Part shown: in pieces, positions 57,459 through 64,000 of the stretch
How the letters are laid out: every line of letters starts with the position of its first letter
Numbering within the stretch: the first letter of the stretch is position 1
Notes under the pieces: generated by a model
What the model was told of the DNA's origin: nothing
Database searches by the model: none
Seen by the model: only the letters and a program-made list of their open reading frames with translations
Made by a program: the position numbers and the translations under genes
NCBI GenBank assembly: GCA_017623435.1
Contig: JAGAPD010000049.1
Span: 1 to 64,000 of the forward strand
Direction: 5' to 3'
From: Clostridia bacterium
Lineage (GTDB): Bacteria > Bacillota > Clostridia > Christensenellales > Pumilibacteraceae
Length of the DNA: 64,000 nucleotides

Positions 57459-58340
57459 ATGAAAAAGTTTTTTATGACAATGTTTGCGCTTATACTTGCG
57501 CTCTCGTGCGTGCTGATGGCCACCGCTTGTTCGAGTGGCAAAAGCATTAAAATCGGCGTTCAGTCGGGAACGACGGCGGAGTTCTTCGTTAAGGGAAACC
57601 AAGAAATGTTATATGATGGTTTTTCCAACGCAGAGTGTATGTCTTACGATAGTTCGGGACTTGCTGTAAGCGCAATGCTTAACGGACAGGTAAACTACGT
57701 AATCGTAGATAACGAGCCTGCAAAAATGCTCGTAGCGCAAAATGCTGGTGCGATCAAGATGATAGACGTACCACTTACGACTGAAGAATATGCTTTGGGC
57801 GTAGATAAAAATCAAGCAGGACTTCTTGAAAGCATCAATACTATTTTGGCGCAAATGGAAGAAAACGGCAAAATGGACGAGATTTTTGAAAAGTACAATT
57901 CGCTTGTGTATGACGACGACGGCAACGTTATCGGTGGCGACGAAAATATCGTAGGAATTGAGAGTGCGGCAAAGAATAACGACAATCCCCAAGGACAACT
58001 TGTTGTTGCTACCAACGCTGAATTTGCTCCCTTTGAATACAAAAAAGGTAATTTGTACGTAGGTATTGATATGGAAATTGCACAGTATATTGCGCAACAA
58101 CTTGAACTTGAACTCGTTATTGAAAATATGGAGTTTGACTCGGTAGTAACGGCAGTAGGCAAGAACAATATCGACGTAGCAATCGCAGGACTTTCGGTAA
58201 CGGCATCGCGTAAATCTTCGGTAAACTTCTCTAGTTCTTATTACAAAGGAGCATATCAAGTTCTTTTGGTAAAAGCAGACAATACCGAATTTGACGGCAA
58301 GACGAAAGAGCAAATTATTCAGACAATTAAGAATAAATAA
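57459..58340 (+). CDS. Circularly permuted amino-acid-binding lipoprotein (SBP_bac_3 type)
   Basis: 293 residues. Signal peptide and lipobox ending MATAC with C24. The mature part begins with what is normally the second half of a family-3 binding protein: IKIGVQSGTTAEF (30-42), ALMNG-like MLNGQVNYVIVDN with ligand aspartate D84, and INTILAQMEENGKMDEIFEKY (126-146). A linker with DDDGNVIGG follows (147-178). Then comes the normal first half: VVATNAEFAPFEY (182-194), GIDMEIAQYIA, and LSVTASRKSSVNFS with ligand arginine R251, ending in the hinge TKEQIIQTIKNK. The order is thus swapped with every key motif kept. Binds a polar or basic amino acid by inference. Confidence 0.9.
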   Translation: MKKFFMTMFALILALSCVLMATACSSGKSIKIGVQSGTTAEFFVKGNQEMLYDGFSNAECMSYDSSGLAVSAMLNGQVNYVIVDNEPAKMLVAQNAGAIKMIDVPLTTEEYALGVDKNQAGLLESINTILAQMEENGKMDEIFEKYNSLVYDDDGNVIGGDENIVGIESAAKNNDNPQGQLVVATNAEFAPFEYKKGNLYVGIDMEIAQYIAQQLELELVIENMEFDSVVTAVGKNNIDVAIAGLSVTASRKSSVNFSSSYYKGAYQVLLVKADNTEFDGKTKEQIIQTIKNK

Positions 58341-59047
58341 TGGAAAAACAATGGAATAATTTTTGCCGTGAACTTTTCGATAACGGCGGATACAAAGACG
58401 TTCTCAACGGATTGCTTGCAACCGTTGAGATTGCCGTGTTCGGGCTTATTATAGGTATAATAATAGGAACGCTTATAGCAATGGTAAAGGTTGTGCCGAA
58501 ATACAAAATTTTACCTAGAATTTTAGAAAAGGTGGTAGACGTATACGTCGGTTTTTTCCGCGGAACGCCTATGGTAGTACAACTTTTGCTAGGATATTTC
58601 GTACTTTTGCCCCTATTGGGAATAGCCGTTGATAGTATAATCGTAGCAATCGTAATATTTGGACTTAACAGTGGTGCGTACGTATCCGAGATTATGCGTG
58701 CAGGTATTCAATCGGTGGATAGCGGACAACTTGAAGCAGGTAGAGCGCTTGGACTTAGTTACGGAAAAACAATGATGAGAATTGTAATTCCGCAGTCTAT
58801 AAAAAACATTTTACCCACGCTCGGAAACGAGTTTATAACGCTAATTAAAGAAACGTCCGTAGTAAGTTTTATTGCAGTAGTAGATTTAACGAAAGCGTTC
58901 CGTCAGATAGGCGCGGCGCATTATGAATATTTGGTACCCTACGTTGTGCTTGCGCTTGTGTATTTAGTGCTTGTAATGTTGATTGCGCTAGGTGTAAAGA
59001 TGATTGAAAGGAGATTTAAACGCAGTGAACGTAGATACTCAAAATGA
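58340..59047 (+). CDS. Amino-acid ABC transporter permease
   Basis: 235 residues, His/Glu/Gln/Arg/opine permease family, with about five transmembrane helices and the coupling loop [25 protein letters not shown] that docks in the ATPase. A single permease gene implies a homodimer. The ATG overlaps the lipoprotein stop (TAATG), and the ATPase gene starts inside its end, so all three form one tight operon. Confidence 0.93.
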   Translation: MEKQWNNFCRELFDNGGYKDVLNGLLATVEIAVFGLIIGIIIGTLIAMVKVVPKYKILPRILEKVVDVYVGFFRGTPMVVQLLLGYFVLLPLLGIAVDSIIVAIVIFGLNSGAYVSEIMRAGIQSVDSGQLEAGRALGLSYGKTMMRIVIPQSIKNILPTLGNEFITLIKETSVVSFIAVVDLTKAFRQIGAAHYEYLVPYVVLALVYLVLVMLIALGVKMIERRFKRSERRYSK

Positions 59048-59810
59048 TGATAACGTGCTTATAAAAGTGCGAAATTTGCGCAAGAGTTTTGATAAGCAAG
59101 AAGTGCTTAAAGGCGTAAATTTGGACGTACATACGGGCGAAAAAATAGCCATAATAGGTCCTAGTGGATGTGGTAAGTCTACTTTTCTTCGTTGTGTGAA
59201 TTGCCTAGAAGATCCTGACGGTGGCTCGATTATGTTCGAGGGTGAGGATTTGGCGGATATGAAGGTGGATATCAATATTCACCGCCAGCGTATAGGTATG
59301 GTTTTTCAGCAGTTTAACCTATTTAACAACCTAAACGTGCTGGACAACATCACGCTTGCACCCATAATAGTGGCTAAAAGAAATAGAAAAAAAGGGCAAA
59401 CGGTCAAAGAAATTAAGGAGAAAGAGCAAGAAAAAGCGTATAAACTGCTTGAACAAATAGGGCTTGCGGACAAGGCGAAAGCGTATCCGTCTACGCTATC
59501 AGGTGGACAAAAACAGCGTATCGCCATTATCCGTGCGCTTGCAATGAATCCCAAAGTTATGTTGTTTGACGAGCCGACGAGTGCGCTTGATCCCGAGATG
59601 GTAGGCGAGGTTTTGGACCTTATGAAAAAGCTTGCGAACGACGGAATGACGATGGTAATCGTAACGCACGAGATAGGCTTTGCACGTGAGGTCGCTAACA
59701 AAATTATTTTTATGAACGACGGCGTAATTGAGGAAGAAAACGCGCCCGAGCAGTTTTTTGCGCATCCTTCCTCGCCCCGACTTAAAGAATTTTTGTCCAA
59801 AGTTTTGTAG
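59025..59810 (+). CDS. Amino-acid ABC transporter ATPase (GlnQ-type)
   Basis: 261 residues. Walker [11 protein letters not shown]-loop [12 protein letters not shown], signature [15 protein letters not shown], Walker [15 protein letters not shown]-loop THEIGFA. An insert of about 20 charged residues ([20 protein letters not shown]) follows the Q-loop, which is longer than in most GlnQ proteins. GTG start at 59025 with AAGGAG 11 bases before it; it overlaps the permease gene by 23 bases. The TTG at 59004 precedes that site and is rejected. Confidence 0.92.
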   Translation: MNVDTQNDDNVLIKVRNLRKSFDKQEVLKGVNLDVHTGEKIAIIGPSGCGKSTFLRCVNCLEDPDGGSIMFEGEDLADMKVDINIHRQRIGMVFQQFNLFNNLNVLDNITLAPIIVAKRNRKKGQTVKEIKEKEQEKAYKLLEQIGLADKAKAYPSTLSGGQKQRIAIIRALAMNPKVMLFDEPTSALDPEMVGEVLDLMKKLANDGMTMVIVTHEIGFAREVANKIIFMNDGVIEEENAPEQFFAHPSSPRLKEFLSKVL

Positions 59811-59820
59811 TGAAAAAATA

Positions 59821-59851
59821 AAAACGGAGTGGTACGTACTGCGCCGTTTTT
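59821..59851 (+). terminator. Terminator of the amino-acid transporter operon
   Basis: AAAACGG-a-GTGGTAC pairs with GTACTGC-g-CCGTTTT type arms with G-T pairs; T run after. ACGGC family. Confidence 0.83.
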
Positions 59852-59891
59852 GCTTTTTGGGACGAAAACGCGGTCAAGTATATTAAAATGC

Positions 59892-59920
59892 TTGCGCGGA
59901 ATAGGAAAAAACTGTATAAT
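59892..59920 (+). promoter_or_regulatory. Promoter of the DUF1292 gene
   Basis: TTGCGC (59892-59897), 17-bp spacer, TATAAT (59915-59920), AAGGAGAG before ATG 59943. Confidence 0.72.
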
Positions 59921-59942
59921 GAAAGAAAAAAGGAGAGAGAAG

Positions 59943-60266
59943 ATGAAAGAATACAGCGCGATCGACGCACTTTTGGACGAGAATAGTACCGAGCATATTA
60001 TACTTTTTGACGAGAATAACAAGGAAACGGAGTTTGAGCAGGTATGCGTAATCCCTCTTGAAAACGCTAACGGCGTTATGACCATTTACGCAATACTCAA
60101 TCCCGTTACCCCAATCGAGGGCGTTGCTGACGACGAGGCGCTCGTTTTCAAAATTGAGGAAATTGACGACGAGGACTGTTTGGTTATCGAGCACGACGAA
60201 GAAATGATTAACAAAGTTTTCGACGCTTATTACGACCTTTTGCGCGCAGAGGGCGTGGAAGTATAA
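59943..60266 (+). CDS. DUF1292-family small acidic protein
   Basis: 107 residues, strongly acidic, cytoplasmic. Typical DUF1292 course: EHIILFDENNKETEFEQVCVIPLE, then YAILNPV, DEALVFKIEEIDDEDCLVIEHDEE and a final helix MINKVFDAYYDLL. Common in Firmicutes (YrzB-like); function not known. ATG 59943 has AAGGAGAG close by; an earlier in-frame ATG lies before the promoter. A weak hairpin with a T run (about 60286-60312) follows. Confidence 0.85.
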   Translation: MKEYSAIDALLDENSTEHIILFDENNKETEFEQVCVIPLENANGVMTIYAILNPVTPIEGVADDEALVFKIEEIDDEDCLVIEHDEEMINKVFDAYYDLLRAEGVEV

Positions 60267-60381
60267 ATCTGCAAATTAAAATTACGAGGTTATTGACGTG
60301 AGTGGATACCCTTTTTTTGTGTAAAAGCGGTGATTTTTGCGAGAAAAATTGCCGTTTTTTATGATTTTTTAGCTTAAATAT

Positions 60382-60410
60382 TTGCCTTTTTTTATTATAT
60401 GTAGTATAAT
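60382..60410 (+). promoter_or_regulatory. Promoter of the aspartate aminotransferase operon
   Basis: TTGCCT (60382-60387), 17-bp spacer, TATAAT (60405-60410), then AGAGGAA before ATG 60446. Confidence 0.78.
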
Positions 60411-60445
60411 AAACTGTAAAATTATAACTTATAGAGGAAACCTTT

Positions 60446-61648
60446 ATGAAAATTGCACAACGCGCACTTCAAATATGCCCTTCACTTACGCTTGAACTTA
60501 CTGCAAGAGCTAAACAGCTCAAAAGCGAAGGAATGGACGTAGTTTCTTTTGGCGCTGGTGAACCTGATTTCAATACGCCCGACTATATTCTTGACGCTGC
60601 GAAAGAGGCGCTTGATAACGGAGTGACCAAATATACGCCTGCTAGTGGAACTAACGAGCTTAAGCAGGTAATTTGTAATAAATTTTTGCGCGATAACGGA
60701 CTGGAATATTTCCCCTCTAATATCGTCGTTTCCAACGGCGCAAAGCATTCGCTTACCAACGTTTGTCAGGCGATAGTAGAGGAGGGTGACGAGGTTATTA
60801 TTCCCGCGCCCTACTGGCTTACTTATCCCGAGCTCGTGCGCCTGTCTGGCGGTGTGCCCGTTACCGTTAATACCAAGGAAGAAAACGGTTTTAAGATGAC
60901 GGCGGAGGAGCTTAAAAACGCTATCACGCCCAAGACTAAGGCGGTTATTCTCAATAATCCCAACAACCCCACGGGTGCGGTGTATAGCAAGGAAGAGATT
61001 TACGCGCTCGCTGAAGTTATTGAAAAGACGGATATCGTGGTAATTTCGGACGAGATTTACGAAGAGCTTAACTACACGGGCGAAAAAGTAACTTCTATTG
61101 CGACTTATTCACATAAGCTTAAGGAACAAACTATTATCGTAAATGGCGTTTCGAAAACTTACGCTATGACGGGCTGGAGAATAGGCTTTATCGCCGCGCC
61201 TAATCCCGTAGCAAAGGCGATTGCAAATATGCAAAGCCATACCACCTCTAACCCCAACTCTATCGCGCAGTACGCGACGGTAGCGGCGTACACGCACGAC
61301 GGCGGAACGCAGTTTTTGAAAGATATGACGCAAAGCTTTGCGCGTAGAAGAAAGCTCATTATGGACGAGCTTAACAAAATCGAGCAGATTTCTTACGTTC
61401 GCCCTGACGGAGCGTTTTATGTTTTGGTAAACGTCAGCAACGTGTTTGGTAAGAAGTACGAGGGTACGTACGTGTCTACTGCGCACGAATTTGCTAATTT
61501 ATTGCTTGAAAAAGCGTTGGTAACCGTTATCCCCTGCGAGTCCTTCGCAGCGCCCGAGTACGTGCGACTTTCGTACGCGATTTCGGACGAAGATATTAAA
61601 AAAGGCGTAGGACGTATAGGCGCGTTCGTTCGTGCAATGGAGAATTAA
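60446..61648 (+). CDS. aspB: Aspartate aminotransferase (class I, subgroup Ib)
   Basis: 400 residues, PLP fold type I. FGAGEPDFNTP near the start, NNPNNPTGAVY (170-180), SDEIYEEL, cofactor lysine K237 in GVSKTYAMTGWRIG, and a carboxylate-binding arginine in EYVRLSYA. It interconverts aspartate plus 2-oxoglutarate and oxaloacetate plus glutamate. The next gene starts two bases after its stop, so the pair is co-expressed; that partner is a citrate/isopropylmalate-synthase-like enzyme that would consume oxaloacetate if it makes citrate. Confidence 0.92.
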   Translation: MKIAQRALQICPSLTLELTARAKQLKSEGMDVVSFGAGEPDFNTPDYILDAAKEALDNGVTKYTPASGTNELKQVICNKFLRDNGLEYFPSNIVVSNGAKHSLTNVCQAIVEEGDEVIIPAPYWLTYPELVRLSGGVPVTVNTKEENGFKMTAEELKNAITPKTKAVILNNPNNPTGAVYSKEEIYALAEVIEKTDIVVISDEIYEELNYTGEKVTSIATYSHKLKEQTIIVNGVSKTYAMTGWRIGFIAAPNPVAKAIANMQSHTTSNPNSIAQYATVAAYTHDGGTQFLKDMTQSFARRRKLIMDELNKIEQISYVRPDGAFYVLVNVSNVFGKKYEGTYVSTAHEFANLLLEKALVTVIPCESFAAPEYVRLSYAISDEDIKKGVGRIGAFVRAMEN

Positions 61649-61649
61649 T

Positions 61650-63056
61650 ATGGAAAAATACGAGCTTCACGCAAATAAAAGATCAGGACTTTTGGAAAGA
61701 AAAGAGCACGATTTCGTGCTTAAAAATCCTTCCGAGCCAGAGTTATACAGGGGCATATTCGACTACGACGAAGTGCCCAAGGTCGTTTTTAACGACCGAA
61801 AAGTGCCCATGAGTCCTGCTGAAGAGTGGTGGATTACGGACACGACTTTCCGTGACGGACAGCAGTCCACCGCGCCCCTTACGGTAAAACAGATTGCGGA
61901 TATCTATTCGCTTATGCATAAGCTTGGCGGAAAGAAGGGCGTAATCCGTGCGACCGAGTTTTTCCTTTATAGCGAAAAGGACAGGGCGGCGGTACGCGCG
62001 TGTCAAGAAATGGGATACGAATTTCCGCAAATTACCAGCTGGATAAGAGCGAACGAAAAGGATTTTAAGCTCGTTAAAGAAATGGGCATAAAAGAAACGG
62101 GAATACTGGTAAGCTGTTCGGACTACCATATCTACAACAAGATGAAGCTTGACCGTAAAGGTGCGGTAGAAAAGTACGTTGCTATCGTAAAGAGTGCGCT
62201 TGATAACGGAATCGTTCCGCGTTGTCACTTCGAGGACATTACGCGCGCGGACTTCTACGGATTCGTAGTGCCCTTTGCAAATATCCTTATGGATTTGGCG
62301 AGCGAGTACAATCAGCCCATTAAAATTCGTGCATGCGATACGCTTGGATACGGCGTTTCCTTCCCCGGTAGCGCGCTTCCCCGATCCGTGCCCGGAATTA
62401 TCTACGGTCTTAACTACTACGCAGGCGTTCCGTCAGCGTGGCTTGAATGGCACGGTCATAACGACTTTTACAAGGCGGTCACTAACGCTACGACCTCGTG
62501 GCTTTACGGCTGTAGCGGTGTAAACTGCTCGTTGCTTGGAATCGGCGAGAGGACGGGCAACTGTCCGACGGAGGCTATGTGTATCGAGTACGCTCAGATG
62601 CGTGGCACGACGGACGGAATGGACCTTACCGCGATTACCGATATTGCCGAGTATTTCGAAAGCGAGGTGGGATATTCCATTCCTCCCCGTACGCCCTTTG
62701 CAGGAAAAGCGTTTAACGCAACGCGCGCAGGTATTCACGCGGACGGACTTCTTAAGGACGAAGAGATTTACAACGTTTTCAACACGCAAAAAATTCTTGG
62801 TCGCCGTCCTACCGTTTCTATTTCTAACACCTCAGGCGCGGCAGGAATTGCTTTCTGGATAAACGCTTATTATGGCTTGCCCTCCGAGTACGCGGTTGAT
62901 AAGAACGACGAGGTCGTAAAATTCATAAAAGCTATGGTGGACGACGAGTACGCAGGTGGCAGAAATACCATTATGGGCGACGACGAGCTTGATACTATGG
63001 TGCGACTTTACGACGTAGAGCTTCACAAGCTTTTCAACGAAAGAATAAGTAAGTAA
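61650..63056 (+). CDS. Isopropylmalate/homocitrate synthase-family enzyme, candidate Re-citrate synthase
   Basis: 468 residues. DRE-TIM metallolyase barrel: TDTTFRDGQQ (R68, D69), FEDITRADFYGF, the metal pair HGHND (268-272), and GIGERTGN (297-304). A C-terminal region (about 350-468) replaces the leucine-binding LeuA dimer domain. An N-terminal extension of ~60 residues is unlike LeuA. Proteins of this clade are usually called 2-isopropylmalate synthase, but in anaerobes lacking GltA some are Re-citrate synthases. The link to aspartate aminotransferase, and aconitase in the same window, favour citrate (inference). No leuBCD is present here. Confidence 0.8.
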   Translation: MEKYELHANKRSGLLERKEHDFVLKNPSEPELYRGIFDYDEVPKVVFNDRKVPMSPAEEWWITDTTFRDGQQSTAPLTVKQIADIYSLMHKLGGKKGVIRATEFFLYSEKDRAAVRACQEMGYEFPQITSWIRANEKDFKLVKEMGIKETGILVSCSDYHIYNKMKLDRKGAVEKYVAIVKSALDNGIVPRCHFEDITRADFYGFVVPFANILMDLASEYNQPIKIRACDTLGYGVSFPGSALPRSVPGIIYGLNYYAGVPSAWLEWHGHNDFYKAVTNATTSWLYGCSGVNCSLLGIGERTGNCPTEAMCIEYAQMRGTTDGMDLTAITDIAEYFESEVGYSIPPRTPFAGKAFNATRAGIHADGLLKDEEIYNVFNTQKILGRRPTVSISNTSGAAGIAFWINAYYGLPSEYAVDKNDEVVKFIKAMVDDEYAGGRNTIMGDDELDTMVRLYDVELHKLFNERISK

Positions 63057-63191
63057 GCGAAATTATTTAGCGTGAGCAAAAATTTTACAAAAAAATCATA
63101 CTTTTTTCGCAAAACCTATTCCATATATCATATTTTTAATGTATAATATAGTTAAACGAGCGTTTGTACGCAAAAATAAGGAGGAGAAGAT

Positions 63192-63593
63192 ATGATTAAC
63201 GTTATTTACGGAGCAAAGGGAAGCGGTAAAACCGAGCGCATTATCGCAAAGGCGAACGAGACGGTGGAAAAGAGTAAGGGCTGTGTGATTTATCTTACCG
63301 ATAAGCCCGAGCACTCAAAGGCGCTTAACGCCGCTATCAGATTTATTGATATTACGGAGTACGACGTAAAAGAAGAAAAAAGCTTCGTTAGTTTCGTAAA
63401 GGGCTTGCTTGCAGGTAACTACGACATAACGGACGTGTTTATGGACGGACCGGCAAAGTTTACGGGCAAAGCGGTTGACGAGATTGAGGATATTTTTACG
63501 GCGCTCGACCTTATCGGCGCGGACGCGAAGGTGAATTTCACCGTTACCGTGTCGGCAGAGGAAGTGCCTGACTTTATGAAAAAATACATTTAA
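63192..63593 (+). CDS. Small P-loop protein of unknown role
   Basis: 133 residues with a Walker A loop GAKGSGKT (7-14), then VIYLTDKPEHSKALN and a candidate Walker B region DVFMDGPAKFTGK. It resembles short P-loop proteins found in many Clostridia, sometimes named after PilT without evidence. Ribosome site AAGGAGGAG, with TATAAT at 63142-63147 and no good -35. It precedes thrC by 16 bases, so they may share a transcript. Confidence 0.78.
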   Translation: MINVIYGAKGSGKTERIIAKANETVEKSKGCVIYLTDKPEHSKALNAAIRFIDITEYDVKEEKSFVSFVKGLLAGNYDITDVFMDGPAKFTGKAVDEIEDIFTALDLIGADAKVNFTVTVSAEEVPDFMKKYI

Positions 63594-63609
63594 CTTTTCA
63601 GGTGAGAGA

Positions 63610-64000
63610 TTGAAATTTACAAGTACGAGAAACGATAAAATCGAAGTAACCGGCTGTGAGGCAGTCGTTAAAGGATTATCTGAAGAAGGCGGACTTTTCG
63701 TGCCCGCCTTTTTCCCCGTAATCACAAGCGAGGATATGGCGCGTTTGTCCGATATGGATTACGCCGAGCGTGCGTCCTTTATTATTGCAAAGTATTTGGA
63801 CGATCTTCCTGACCTTAATAAGTACACGCAAAAGGCTTACGAGCGTTTTGACGGAGATCCTACGCCCGTGACCGTGCTGGGCGAGGGGCTGGCTATTTTG
63901 GAGCTTTGGCACGGACCTACGCACGCGTTCAAAGACGTCGCGCTAACGCTACTTCCCTATCTTTTGACGGGCAGTAAAAAGGTGGTGGGGAAGAGTGAGC
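63610..64000 (+). CDS. thrC: Threonine synthase, N-terminal part (cut by window end)
   Basis: 130 codons are visible; the frame is open to the end. Translation begins at TTG 63610 after AGGTGAGA and reads KFTSTRNDKIEV, the usual ThrC opening, then GLSEEGGLFVP and LELWHGPTHAFKDVAL with cofactor lysine K108. It converts O-phosphohomoserine to threonine. This is the YPR/ThrC long type common in Clostridia (about 490 residues when complete). Confidence 0.92.
   Translation, partial: MKFTSTRNDKIEVTGCEAVVKGLSEEGGLFVPAFFPVITSEDMARLSDMDYAERASFIIAKYLDDLPDLNKYTQKAYERFDGDPTPVTVLGEGLAILELWHGPTHAFKDVALTLLPYLLTGSKKVVGKSE

Noticed and set aside
60267..60445. Small gene or riboswitch between the DUF1292 gene and the aminotransferase operon
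   Set aside because: No frame with a ribosome site and no conserved riboswitch core; only a weak hairpin with a T run and a promoter.

Overview
The window reads as chromosomal DNA of a spore-forming, anaerobic member of the Firmicutes (class Clostridia), probably an uncultivated gut-type lineage. The reasons are: sporulation genes (spoIIE, spoIIID, a SpoVB-type flippase), the Firmicutes gene order decarboxylase-tmk-holB-yaaT, a glmU-like gene directly before prs, rpsF-ssb-rpsR, the ECF cassette ecfA1-ecfA2-ecfT followed by truA, a 2[4Fe-4S] ferredoxin, and very regular housekeeping promoters (TTGACA-17-TATAAT) with AGGAG-type ribosome binding sites. Carbohydrate genes (GH78, GH32, a GH42-like protein) and an EutH-type transporter fit life in an intestine. 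The genus cannot be fixed from the sequence alone.

Layout. 1-6.2 kb: a tRNA-Arg with a broken copy ahead of it, a HAD phosphatase, a YgjV-like membrane protein, a small alarmone synthetase and, on the minus strand, a response regulator/histidine kinase operon with three small or mid-sized membrane proteins. 6.4-12.9 kb: walJ, two CPBP proteases, rlmH, an M14 peptidase, tadA, a degenerate GlmU and prs. 12.9-19.7 kb: a 155-bp direct repeat, aconitase with an Lrp regulator and an aminotransferase, then greA-lysS. 19.7-24.3 kb: decarboxylase-tmk-holB-yaaT and ferredoxin. 24.4-30 kb: a Sel1-repeat protein, a PHP phosphatase with EutH, and a SpoVB-type flippase. 30-39.2 kb: serS, a disordered membrane protein, spoIIE, a glucokinase, a large membrane protein and an orphan Soj/ParA. 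39.4-45 kb: ECF transporter core, truA, an MDR dehydrogenase and rpsF-ssb-rpsR. 45-56 kb: glycosidases, a phosphodiesterase, an FAD oxidoreductase, spoIIID, a YdjI/YdjG-like SPFH operon and a tRNA-Thr locus littered with tRNA fragments. 56-64 kb: a cation antiporter, an amino-acid ABC transporter, aspartate aminotransferase, a citrate/isopropylmalate-synthase-like enzyme and the start of thrC.

The most unusual items are: (1) an amino-acid-binding lipoprotein (57459-58340) whose two halves are in swapped order, a clean circular permutation; (2) five genes with no ribosome binding site whose start codon falls at the predicted transcription start (leaderless mRNAs); (3) broken tRNA copies lying inside the transcription units of intact tRNAs; (4) a degenerate GlmU in the glmU position before prs; (5) about eleven terminators built on the same ACGGC..TACCACGTGGTA..GCCGT palindrome; (6) an exact WalR-type box between walJ and a divergent two-component operon. 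Aconitase, the citrate-synthase-like enzyme and aspartate aminotransferase together suggest a partial TCA route from oxaloacetate towards 2-oxoglutarate and glutamate.

I saw no CRISPR array, insertion sequence, prophage or plasmid gene. All functions are assigned by reading motifs; no database search was run.
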